A DNA stretch of 64,000 bases from Nitrospira sp. (GTDB lineage: Bacteria; Nitrospirota; Nitrospiria; Nitrospirales; Nitrospiraceae), in contig SWDM01000004.1 of the NCBI GenBank assembly GCA_005116835.1, positions 152,749 through 216,748 of the forward strand. The letters are read 5' to 3'. The position numbers and the translations under genes are program-made. Below the pieces are notes generated by a model. That model did not search any database. It was not told where the DNA came from and saw only the letters and a list, made by a program, of their open reading frames with translations. Of the stretch, positions 46,949-54,041 are shown piece after piece. Within the stretch, counting starts at the first letter, position 1. Each line of letters starts with the position of its first letter.

Positions 46949-47044
46949 GAGGGCGGACTAGATGGTCTCCTGTGCTCGTGCAACGCGCGGTCTCAGAAGA
47001 CCCTCGTTGGACACGCGCAGTGGGAAACCATCTAGCCCGCCCTC
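46949..47044. repeat. Family A structured repeat, copy 8
   Basis: Arms GAGGGCGGACTAGATGGTCT and AAACCATCTAGCCCGCCCTC pair over 22 nt with only G-U exceptions. The core keeps TGTGCTCGTGCAACGCGCGG, but the inner hairpin is now GGTCTCAGAAGACC instead of GGCCTCAGAAGGCC in copy 7: a compensated base change. This is the clearest covariation in the window. Confidence 0.9.
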
Positions 47045-47160
47045 AAGGGAAGAGATAAACGAGCGGTGCTTCGCTTGATGCGCGCAGTGAAGAACAATCT
47101 GCCTACTCCTTCTGGGCAAGTCGAGGAATCAGAAGGCACTAGTTGAACGCGTGCGACTCA
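47045..47160. repeat. Degenerate family A fragments
   Basis: Pieces such as AAACGAGCGGTGCTTCGCTT, GATGCGCGCAGTGAA and GAACGCGTGCGAC are recognisable parts of the core and tail without paired arms. From 47160 to the PEP-CTERM gene terminator nothing further is seen. Confidence 0.55.
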
Positions 47161-47301
47161 AGAAACGACTCAGACGATGGTGCGATCCAAAGTCAAGTAA
47201 CGACCCCGCTCTTTCTCCTTTGTGCGTCGCAACGAAGCTCGGCTGGTTCAAGGAGCGACGGTAGGTCACAGATCGAGGTCTGTCACGTCTTGCCATACTC
47301 A

Positions 47302-47337
47302 AACGAAAACGGCGGCCCCATTGCTGGAACCGCCGTC
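47302..47337 (-). terminator. Rho-independent terminator of the PEP-CTERM gene
   Basis: On the minus strand ACGGCGG (47330-47336) pairs with CCGCCGT (47309-47315), with a 14-nt loop, followed by TTTTCGTTT. It lies 26 nt after the stop codon. Confidence 0.8.
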
Positions 47338-47362
47338 CGTGATGACACGATGTGAGTGTCGC

Positions 47363-48052
47363 TTACGCTGTGCGCTTCCACCGCCACGCTGCGAGGCCCA
47401 GGAGACCTGCACCGAGCAAGAGCAGAGAAGAGGGTTCGGGCACAGAACCATTCTCACCAATCTGCTTAACCAAGAATGTTTGTGAACCACTGCTAAGACG
47501 AAAGTCGTCCAACGCCAATGGCGATTTCCAGATGGCACCAGCGAAGACGTTCCCAACTTTGCAATCATTATATGCATAGCTGAAATACGGGGCAGCACAT
47601 GACGCCGGCACAGTAAATCGGTCAGGGGTAAACACGCTAATCAGAGTTTCTCGCCTGGCCTCATTGTCGAGATCGGTGAGAGCGGTGCCAGGGGTGGGAT
47701 CGGGAAAGCTCTTGTTCCAGTCGTCATCGGTGGCAATGCCAAAGCCATGATGCAGATACACTAAAGGGTCAGGTTTAGGGTCAGCCTGGCCGAGAGGCAG
47801 TACATAATCTGAACCGCAACTCTTCTCTAATGCGCTAGTATCATGCGTCCCAGCACAGGGGCTTGCCCACACCCATTGGTAAAGATTATTGTCAGTGCCA
47901 CGGACATTGACGATGAGATTCGTGGGAACCTCATGACCAAGCAACGGTCGATTAGTAAAAAGAGGAACGATATTATCGGCCTGCACTGGCAGGGCCGTCA
48001 CGACTACGAGTAGCGACGCTGCGCCAAGTCCAAGAAGTATATGCTTCAACAT
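47363..48052 (-). CDS. PEP-CTERM sorting-domain protein
   Basis: A 229-residue exported protein. The N-terminal signal peptide (about 1-25, LLVVVTALPVQA) and the C-terminal VPEPSSLLLLGAGLLGLAAW then RWKR form the PEP-CTERM tripartite signal, recognised by an exosortase in bacteria making exopolysaccharide. The central part contains Cys pairs (ASPCAG, EKSCGS; ASCAAP, YNDCKV) and no enzyme motif. No exosortase gene is in the window. Upstream are a candidate sigma-54 promoter and TGTAAA sites, consistent with PrsK/PrsR-type control known for other PEP-CTERM genes. Confidence 0.93.
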   Translation of the reverse strand: MLKHILLGLGAASLLVVVTALPVQADNIVPLFTNRPLLGHEVPTNLIVNVRGTDNNLYQWVWASPCAGTHDTSALEKSCGSDYVLPLGQADPKPDPLVYLHHGFGIATDDDWNKSFPDPTPGTALTDLDNEARRETLISVFTPDRFTVPASCAAPYFSYAYNDCKVGNVFAGAIWKSPLALDDFRLSSGSQTFLVKQIGENGSVPEPSSLLLLGAGLLGLAAWRWKRTA

Positions 48053-48154
48053 TTCACACCCTCTGTATTGTGGCTAACGACATGTATGTCTATCGAGTTG
48101 ACTCCACAGCATCTTGGACTGTTCTATTGACTTCAGACGCGTGCCTCGAACGAC

Positions 48155-48169
48155 GCACAAGGCGTGCCA
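48155..48169 (-). promoter_or_regulatory. Candidate sigma-54 promoter for the PEP-CTERM gene
   Basis: On the minus strand TGGCACGCCTTGTGC has GG-N10-GC spacing and six of six bases of the -24 element (TGGCAC); the -12 element reads GTGC against TTGC. Transcription would start near 48143, leaving a leader of about 90 nt. CGCACAAGGCGT, which includes part of it, is repeated at 48181-48192. Confidence 0.55.
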
Positions 48170-48241
48170 TTTTCGTTAATCGCACAAGGCGTTAATATGT
48201 ATAAAGATATATTGCGAATAGTCAGAAATAGTCAGAAACGT

Positions 48242-48376
48242 TGTAAAACCTTTTTACAGCAGAAACAGCGCGCTATCTCTCTTGGAACGTCACAACACTA
48301 ACTTATCAATCACTTGTATAAGTTCTTCTCTGTAAAGTTTTCTGACAATGCTCCTGGCGTGTAAAAATACGGTCAG
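48242..48376. promoter_or_regulatory. Three TGTAAA-type sites, candidate activator binding sites
   Basis: TGTAAAACCTTTTTACA at 48242-48258, TGTAAAGTTTTCTGACA at 48331-48347 and TGTAAAAATACGGTCAG at 48360-48376 are 17-nt sites with TGTAAA at one end and a T(N)ACA-like partner at the other. They lie about 100, 190 and 220 bp upstream of the predicted sigma-54 start, the usual position of enhancer-binding protein sites. Tandem TAGTCAGAAA words lie near 48219. The rest of the spacer is AT-rich and holds no gene. Confidence 0.4.
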
Positions 48377-48499
48377 AGAAAGGGAAGTGGATGCTGAAGC
48401 CGAGGCAAAATTGATTTGACCGATCACGGAAGATTATTCGCGTTGAGGTTTCAGGTCAAACACTGACCACGTGCCCCCAACTCTTCCCTAATCGTGCGA

Positions 48500-48910
48500 T
48501 CACAAATCCCCGATCTGGACCCACGGAACCCGGGCGAAGTGCTTGCGATCATAGGTGAGAATCTGTGTGAGTCCCTGCTCTTTCATAAGGAAGGCATTAT
48601 ACGCGTCTATGAAATCAATGTTGGCATGTACATAGAGATCGAGAGCCCTATAGAGCAGCGAGGCTTCGGGACAGTCTAGATTGGGCGTATTCAGGATCTT
48701 CTCGACTTTTGCGGCGATATCCGGCTTCTCCAGTTTGTAAAAGGATTCCAACGTCCAGATGATCTCGGCAATGACCAGCAAACTCGTCGCCAATTTGATC
48801 TTGCCGTGCAGCGCATCGCGAAACAACGTCTCGGCTCGCTTGGCTTTTGCCGGGTCGTCGTTGGTCAGAAAACGGAGGAACACATTCGTGTCCACGAAGA
48901 GACTACCCAT
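48500..48910 (-). CDS. vapC: PIN-domain toxin (VapC type)
   Basis: A 136-residue PIN-domain RNase. Acidic residues Asp7 (FVDTNV), Glu49 (IAEI), Asp99/Asp102 (NIDFIDAY) and Asp121 (YDRKHF) form the metal site. It starts inside the antitoxin stop region, with an 8-nt overlap, so the pair is co-translated. Target RNA unknown (tRNA cleavage in characterised VapCs). Confidence 0.92.
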   Translation of the reverse strand: MGSLFVDTNVFLRFLTNDDPAKAKRAETLFRDALHGKIKLATSLLVIAEIIWTLESFYKLEKPDIAAKVEKILNTPNLDCPEASLLYRALDLYVHANIDFIDAYNAFLMKEQGLTQILTYDRKHFARVPWVQIGDL

Positions 48911-49154
48911 GCCCGGCCACCTTCTTTGCCACGCTGCGCTTCACGGACTGACGAATCTTCTCAAAATCTTCAGGATATGCAGACGGCTGAACCGAGCCCC
49001 TGAGATCAAGAATGGTCCCCTTGACGACCTTCAAGACGACCTCCTCACCTCTCATCACAAAGAGGACCTTCTCGCCCTCCTTCACTCCAAGACGGTCGCG
49101 AATCGCCTTGGGAATCGTGACTTGGCCTTTCCTGGTCATTGTAGATTCCAGCAT
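48903..49154 (-). CDS. vapB: AbrB/MazE-fold antitoxin (VapB type)
   Basis: An 83-residue antitoxin. MTRKGQVTIPKAIRDRLGVK followed by EGEKVLFVM is the SpoVT/AbrB swapped-hairpin DNA-binding domain; the basic C-terminal tail would bind the PIN toxin. The start is ATG 49154, close behind GGAGGTAGGA. It precedes vapC, as usual. Confidence 0.92.
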   Translation of the reverse strand: MLESTMTRKGQVTIPKAIRDRLGVKEGEKVLFVMRGEEVVLKVVKGTILDLRGSVQPSAYPEDFEKIRQSVKRSVAKKVAGHG

Positions 49155-49174
49155 TCCTACCTCCACCTGTTTGG

Positions 49175-49200
49175 TAATACCTAATAATATTAGTACTACA
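49175..49200 (-). promoter_or_regulatory. Candidate vapBC operator/promoter
   Basis: CTAATAATATTAG at 49181-49193 is a perfect 13-nt palindrome flanked by GTAATAC and GTACTAC, about 25 nt upstream of vapB. AT-rich palindromes in this position are usual autoregulation sites for AbrB-type antitoxins; the -10 hexamer probably overlaps it. From 49201 to 49480 I see no gene. Confidence 0.5.
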
Positions 49201-49480
49201 TTTTGAGTGAGTCAATCTTGGCTTTGTATTTGTCCATGGCCATCGTGCCGCACCATGACCCGACCCTTTCCGTCAAAGGCTGCGGTTCAGGCATAACTAT
49301 TGACTCATTTCTGAAAGCAGAAGAACCAGAGCCCACTTGGCGACACCTGGCAGAAACTGGTTCGTCTGGTCTTTCCGGTCTGTGGGTGAGAAAGAGGTGA
49401 GATCGTTGCTTGACGTTGAACTATCTCAACTTCTTTGGATGTTGAAGTCGAGCAAAGTTGATTTGATCAATTTCCGAGCG

Positions 49481-49605
49481 CAGGCTGCTCAAAAAGGCCA
49501 TCCAACAAGGCCGCAGGCGAGTCATAACCGGAGGAGTACCCTCAGGGGTACGTTGAGGATTATGACGAACCGAGAACGAAGTTAGGGGCCTTTTTCAGCA
49601 GCCTG
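49481..49605. repeat. Family B structured repeat, best copy, at the scpB stop
   Basis: The outer arms CAGGCTGCTCAAAAAGGCC (49481-49499) and GGCCTTTTTCAGCAGCCTG (49587-49605) pair with one mismatch. Inner arms GAGTCATAACC and GGATTATGAC pair partly, and the centre is the hairpin GTACCC-TCAG-GGGTAC (49536-49551). The stem ends directly at the scpB stop codon. Confidence 0.85.
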
Positions 49606-50445
49606 TTAAGATTGTTCGACCGGTTCGTGGTGCATCGCCCCGTTGGCTTCTGCTTCGAAAACCATCCCAGCCTCACCTTCTGCAAGATCACCTGTGAGGG
49701 GGAGGTTCCTGGTGTCGGAAGGGTTGGGAGTCTTGAACATCACCATTGACTCTTCTTCGATCGGCAGGAGGGCTTGTTCGGACTCGCCAAGTTCTTTGAA
49801 CTCACGCAATGGCGGGAGTTGGCTCAGATCTTGTAATCCGAAATGCTCGAGAAAGAACTTGGTCGTTCCATACATAATCGGCCGGCCAGGCACGTCTTTC
49901 CGTCCGACAATCCGCACCAGCTTACGCTCGCACAACGTGCGCAGAACACCGGATGTTTCAACGCCACGGATCTCTTCGATCTCCGCCCGCACGAGCGGCT
50001 GTTTGTACGCAATAATGGCAAGGGATTCAAGCGCGGAACGCGAAAGCTTTTGCGCCGTCTTAGCCTTATCGATCCGTTTCAGCCAAGGCCCATACTCCTG
50101 TTTGGTCACCAGCCGATAGCCGCCTGCGACCTGCACCAGTTGAATCCCTCGCCCTTCCCGGTCTAAATCGTGCGCGAGTACTCCCAGTGCCTGAACGACT
50201 TCGGCTTTTGAGACCGTCCCCAAGATGGACATCAGCCGAGCAACCGGCACCGGTTCTGGCGATACGAACAAGACGGCTTCAAGAATGGCTTTCAATTCCC
50301 GTGCGTCGATGGCTTCGGCTTGGCCGCTCATTGTCTCAACGTCGGCATCCTTCCCCATATCGCCCAGTACCTCATTGCTCTCAACTGCAGGCTCGGTTTC
50401 TGCGAGAACGATGTCATCTATTTCTTGTTCCACTGTCGAGTTCAT
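49606..50445 (-). CDS. scpB: Segregation and condensation protein B
   Basis: A 279-residue kleisin-associated protein that, with ScpA and SMC, compacts and separates chromosomes. Core blocks are LKAILEAVLFVSPEPVPVAR, SLESLAIIAYKQPL-like SALESLAIIAYKQPLVRAEI and RGVETSGVLRTLCERKLVRI; two winged-helix domains are expected. N- and C-terminal acidic extensions (about 45 and 60 residues) lengthen it beyond the usual 190-200. ATG 50445 overlaps the scpA stop (ATGA). Confidence 0.95.
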   Translation of the reverse strand: MNSTVEQEIDDIVLAETEPAVESNEVLGDMGKDADVETMSGQAEAIDARELKAILEAVLFVSPEPVPVARLMSILGTVSKAEVVQALGVLAHDLDREGRGIQLVQVAGGYRLVTKQEYGPWLKRIDKAKTAQKLSRSALESLAIIAYKQPLVRAEIEEIRGVETSGVLRTLCERKLVRIVGRKDVPGRPIMYGTTKFFLEHFGLQDLSQLPPLREFKELGESEQALLPIEEESMVMFKTPNPSDTRNLPLTGDLAEGEAGMVFEAEANGAMHHEPVEQS

Positions 50446-51242
50446 GCTCCCCTCCATTCTGCCTCATCCAATTCCGCCGGGTCCGGTACGAGTGAAAAAC
50501 AGCGCGACACAAGGATCGGCCCAAAATGTTCTGCCTGAAATACCCGCGCTGTTCGAAGCCGCATCAGTTCCAGCAAGGCCAAGAACGTGACGATGATGAC
50601 AAGCCTGTGGCAGGACGGCTCGAACAGCTCGACGAAATTCACCGACTCCCGCCCCTCCAACGTCTCCAAAATCGCGTTCATCCGTTCGCGAACCGTCAAG
50701 TTGTCCGGCAGGATCTCCATCAGTTTTTTGCCGGGATTGCGATCGAGAATTTCCTGCAAGACATCTACTAATTCAAACAGGCTGACATTCTCCAACAAGG
50801 TCTCATCAGACTCCAGTTCGACCTCTTGGCTCTGCTCACGACTGTAGATCTCACGCCATAACCGTTCATGTTCGTCCAACTGACGGGCAGCCTCTTTGAA
50901 CTGCTTGTACTCGAGCAGCCTGCGCACCAATTCTTCACGGGGATCAGGCCCATCTTCCTCATCAGCAACCGATTCATCGGACGGAAGCAGCATCTTGGAC
51001 TTGATCTGGAGCAGCGTGGCCGCCATCACGAGAAATTCCCCAGCAACAGCGAGGTTTAGCCCCTCCATCGCTTCTATGTAGGTGAGATATTGCTGGGCAA
51101 TCAGATGGATGGGAATGTCGTAGATGTTGATCTCGCTCTTCTTAATCAGATGGAGCAAAAGGTCGAGCGGCCCTTCAAAGTTCTCAATACGAACTTGATA
51201 GGGCAATTCGGTTTGTTCTGGGAGGTCGGAATGGTCGTCCAC
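50442..51242 (-). CDS. scpA: Segregation and condensation protein A (kleisin)
   Basis: A 266-residue kleisin. VRIENFEGPLDLLLHLIKKS then EINIYDIPIHLIAQQYL is the N-terminal SMC-binding signature; the C-terminal winged helix (FVELFEPSCHRLVIIVTFLA, LLELMRLRT) binds the other SMC head. It starts with GTG. scpA and scpB overlap by 4 nt, keeping their stoichiometry coupled. smc is not in the window. Confidence 0.96.
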   Translation of the reverse strand: MDDHSDLPEQTELPYQVRIENFEGPLDLLLHLIKKSEINIYDIPIHLIAQQYLTYIEAMEGLNLAVAGEFLVMAATLLQIKSKMLLPSDESVADEEDGPDPREELVRRLLEYKQFKEAARQLDEHERLWREIYSREQSQEVELESDETLLENVSLFELVDVLQEILDRNPGKKLMEILPDNLTVRERMNAILETLEGRESVNFVELFEPSCHRLVIIVTFLALLELMRLRTARVFQAEHFGPILVSRCFSLVPDPAELDEAEWRGA

Positions 51243-51316
51243 GGGTTGGCTTATACCAGACTTGGGGGAGACAGGGCAAGCCTCTATCTATTACTGGTGG
51301 TGCAAGGGGGACTGGC

Positions 51317-52405
51317 TCAGCCGTCGGCGGCGGTGCCTGTCCCCCTGCTTCTCCGCCGAACCCGGTAGATAATGAGCAGCGCGCCAAAGGTCAGGAAAAT
51401 GAAGACAGCGGTGTACTGTAGGGTCTCATTGTCGCGCTCTGGGGGAGCCTGTACGGGGGCCGATCTAGTCGCGTTGGTGAACTGCGAGCCCTGCTTGAAT
51501 GAAGATGCAGAGAAGTCGTCCTGCCCTTTGAACTGGGCACTGGAAAAGTCTGCCGTCGATCGAAACGTAGCTCGGCGAAAATCCGCGTTCCCCTCGAACA
51601 GACTAAAGGTAAAAAAGGCCTGACCGTCGAACAATGCGTCGGAGAAATCCCCCAAGCCTTGAAAGCGGCTTCCGGAAAACCCTGTGCCTAATTTGAAGTA
51701 GGCATGCGACAGATTGACATCTTTCTCGAACACCACCTCCAAAAACTCAGCCAGCCCGTTGAACTTTGCTTGAGAGAATGTGGCTGGACCATTGAAGACC
51801 GAACGATGGAACCTCGTATGGGGGCCGAACGATGTTTTTTCGGCATCCATACCCCGCAGGAACCGCCCCTGGACAAAATAACTTTCTCGCAGGAACCGCG
51901 CGCCTGATAACGTCACCGGCTGAATGAATACCGTCCGAGAGAGGTCCACCAGCTCTTCAAACCTGGTTCCACTGAACGTGACAGGCCCCTTCACCACCAG
52001 CAGCCCTTGTCCCGATCGATGTGTGATCGCTCCGCGCACCACCGAATCGACAATCCTCAAGGAGCCGGGGATCACTCGTACCTCGCGCCCATCGAGTTCC
52101 TTCACCCCCTCAAGCTCAGACGGCAGGGAACCCACAGGCAGGGTATCCAGAGTCAGGTCGCCGCGAACGACAACCCCGGAAAGATCGATCCCCTTCCCAT
52201 CTCGGAAGGCCTGCAGCAGCTGCGCTGCATCCACCGCTCGCGCCTCTCGCTCTTGCTCTGTACAATCGGCGCTCAAATGCAGCGTCCATGCGGATCCCGG
52301 CCCAGAATGTGTCTCCACCTGACAATTCGACGCAGCTACGCCGAGCGGCATCCCCAGCAGGGCCAGCCCACCCACCAGAAGCCAGATGTACATTCGATTC
52401 AGCAT
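51317..52405 (-). CDS. Exported pentapeptide-repeat-like protein with C-terminal membrane anchor
   Basis: A 362-residue protein: signal peptide 1-24 (WLLVGGLALLGMPLGVAAS), a variable N-terminal part, then about 150 residues of five-residue periodicity with central Phe (VTFSGTRFEELVDLSRTVF, FNGPATFSQAKFNGLAEF), the pattern of right-handed quadrilateral beta-helices. The C-terminal segment TAVFIFLTFGALLIIYRV followed by RRRSR is a stop-transfer anchor. It should display a helix-shaped rod outside the inner membrane. Function unknown. The start could also be ATG 52393. Confidence 0.8.
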   Translation of the reverse strand: MLNRMYIWLLVGGLALLGMPLGVAASNCQVETHSGPGSAWTLHLSADCTEQEREARAVDAAQLLQAFRDGKGIDLSGVVVRGDLTLDTLPVGSLPSELEGVKELDGREVRVIPGSLRIVDSVVRGAITHRSGQGLLVVKGPVTFSGTRFEELVDLSRTVFIQPVTLSGARFLRESYFVQGRFLRGMDAEKTSFGPHTRFHRSVFNGPATFSQAKFNGLAEFLEVVFEKDVNLSHAYFKLGTGFSGSRFQGLGDFSDALFDGQAFFTFSLFEGNADFRRATFRSTADFSSAQFKGQDDFSASSFKQGSQFTNATRSAPVQAPPERDNETLQYTAVFIFLTFGALLIIYRVRRRSRGTGTAADG

Positions 52406-52496
52406 GCACGCCCTTATACGAAATGCCCTGGCCCAACGCAAGGCAAGAACCACTCACTCGCTTTACTGCCTATCTGGATTTGCTACACTTTCGAAA

Positions 52497-52595
52497 GCCG
52501 TGAGATGTAAAACGTTAAACGTGAAAGGGTTAGGAGAAAGAGCATTCGACAGTCCTGCCTTTCACCTTTCACATTTTACGTTTCACGTTTTTCGA
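52497..52595. repeat. Family D word-palindrome upstream of the Lon-like gene
   Basis: GTGAGATGTAAAACGTTAAA and CGTGAAAGG on the left pair with CCTTTCACCTTTCACATTTT and ACGTTTCACG on the right. The element lies between divergent genes rather than after a stop codon, so it cannot be only a terminator. Confidence 0.7.
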
Positions 52596-52610
52596 GATGG
52601 GAGGCCCCCA

Positions 52611-53249
52611 ATGTCACGCCACTTTGCCGCCGCTTGCGCATTAGTTGTCGTCCTTCTTTGGCAAACCCCTGTATCAGCGGACACGGTCATCGAACTCCCC
52701 GTCCTAGCAGCCATTCGCCAAAATAATCTGGGCGTGTTCGAAATTCTGATGATGTGGTGGGACAAGAAACCGGAGCCGAATCCTATTCAGCTCCAATGGC
52801 TACTCGCAGGTGTACGATTGGGGAACGATCATTTGGGCGCCATGGCTCAAGCCTTTCAATATGCGGTCGAACGCACACCGGCGGTCCAACACAACGGGAC
52901 CGTCTCTGTACAGGGAGTGGCCTATCGACCAGTAGGCAGCGATGGACCAAGCGCCGGCGCGGCAATGGCTGTGGGATTCATCGCCCTGTTCAAAGGCGAC
53001 CATATTCAACGCGGCATTGCCCTGACCGGAACCATTGAATCGGGAGGACAGATCGGCCCGGTGGGCAGCATCCCGGATAAGATTCGCGCCGCCGCACGCG
53101 AAGGCTATCGCACGGTGTTAGTCCCGCGAGGGCAGATGCACACCTCACAGTGGAACTTGATCGAGTTGGCCTTTCAGCTCAATATGACGGTGAAAGAAGT
53201 CGATACGATCGACGATGCGTATCTGCTGATGACAGGCCAACGAATCTAG
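52611..53249 (+). CDS. Exported Lon-type (S16) serine protease domain protein
   Basis: A 212-residue secreted protein. Signal peptide 1-23 (ACALVVVLLWQTPVSA). Residues 100-205 are the Lon proteolytic domain: Ser114 in SDGPSAGAAMA is the nucleophile, and Lys157 in GSIPDKIRAA the partner, with GTIESGGQIGPVGSIP between. The AAA and LAN domains of Lon are absent, so it must work without ATP. Substrate and partner unknown. The start is ATG 52611, 6 nt after GGGAGG. Confidence 0.87.
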   Translation: MSRHFAAACALVVVLLWQTPVSADTVIELPVLAAIRQNNLGVFEILMMWWDKKPEPNPIQLQWLLAGVRLGNDHLGAMAQAFQYAVERTPAVQHNGTVSVQGVAYRPVGSDGPSAGAAMAVGFIALFKGDHIQRGIALTGTIESGGQIGPVGSIPDKIRAAAREGYRTVLVPRGQMHTSQWNLIELAFQLNMTVKEVDTIDDAYLLMTGQRI

Positions 53250-53376
53250 CAGGAAGCCCAAAATGACCCCCAGCGTCGTTCTCAGTCGCTCGTCTCCCTG
53301 CAACGTACCCCAAGGGTACGCTTCGGTCGCCGAACTCCCTGCGGCCTTGCCGGGATGTCATTTTGAGCATCCTGCT
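53248..53376. repeat. Family B structured repeat, inverted copy, at the Lon-like stop
   Basis: The outer arms AGCAGGAAGCCCAAAATGAC (53248-53267) and GTCATTTTGAGCATCCTGCT (53357-53376) pair with two mismatches. The central hairpin is GTACCCCAAGGGTAC. Read on the minus strand it aligns with the 49481 copy (CAAGGCCGCAGG, GAGAACGACGCTGG), but the arm bases AAAAAGGCC there are CAAAATGAC here, with the complementary changes on the other side. Confidence 0.85.
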
Positions 53377-53413
53377 TACCTACCAACACTCTGAAAGGTT
53401 GACCCTCCGCCTT

Positions 53414-53860
53414 CTAAGCCGTAGCCCCCCTGACGATCGCGTCATACTCCGCTTGTGTCAACCGATGCATGCCCAGCCTCAATCGCCGAGCGAGTTCGGC
53501 CTGATCAGCAATCTGCAATACGCTGAGCAATAGCGCCTGACTCGCTGTGGACGAGCAGGTAAACCGTTGTACCTCGGCGATTCGCACGAAGCCAAACCTG
53601 GCCTCTGTTCTCAGTTCATCGCTCAGGAACGCGTCCAGTTCTGAAAAGTCTCTCACCGGCGATACGATCTGAAACTCGGCACAGAGCCCGGCTTTCAGCA
53701 CATACAGAACCCCTCGTGATTCCGCATCGAGGTAGGACTGTAGATTTGTCCGAATTAGCCCCGTGCAGAGTCCCCAGAGGCCGTGATCGAGCTGTAGCTC
53801 GGCGCTTTCCTCCGAAGTGCGCTCACGTAAGGCACCGGCTACGAATAGAAAATGACTCAT
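53414..53860 (-). CDS. Protein of unknown function (148 aa)
   Basis: A 148-residue soluble protein I do not recognise. MSHFLFVAGALRERTSEESA opens it; the first half has alternating strand pattern (GLWGLCTGLIRTNLQSYLDA, GVLYVLKAGLCAEFQI), the second is helical. It contains four cysteines without CxxC spacing. It stands alone between repeat element B and the histone-like gene. It could be a structural or regulatory domain; no catalytic motif is visible. Confidence 0.7.
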   Translation of the reverse strand: MSHFLFVAGALRERTSEESAELQLDHGLWGLCTGLIRTNLQSYLDAESRGVLYVLKAGLCAEFQIVSPVRDFSELDAFLSDELRTEARFGFVRIAEVQRFTCSSTASQALLLSVLQIADQAELARRLRLGMHRLTQAEYDAIVRGATA

Positions 53861-53987
53861 AATAGGAGCGAGACGAACAGCGAGGGTCGCAGACGCCTTC
53901 GTATATTGCGTGTATTGTGCTGTTTAAGCTGGAAGGTCAAACACAGAGGGAATATGCGCCATGAAACGGGAGCAGACTCATGACACG

Positions 53988-54023
53988 CCCACCCGGACGA
54001 CTCGATGGAGTCGCCCGGATGGG
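53988..54023 (-). terminator. Long hairpin after the histone-like gene
   Basis: CCCACCCGGACGACTC (53988-54003) pairs with GAGTCGCCCGGATGGG (54008-54023) over 16 bp with two mismatches and a GATG loop, 19 nt after the stop codon. The T tract is poor, but position and strength fit a terminator. Confidence 0.65.
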
Positions 54024-54041
54024 TTATCCTCTGCAAGTCTA

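Noticed and set aside
46640-47160. CRISPR-like array
   Set aside because: Repeated cores alternate with different segments, but the intervening segments are complementary arms of each unit, spacing is irregular, and no cas genes are present.
46640-47160. Integron attC array
   Set aside because: Folded cores with variable stems recall attC, but the RYYYAAC/GTTRRRY ends are not clear and no gene cassettes lie between the copies. Kept only as a comparison.
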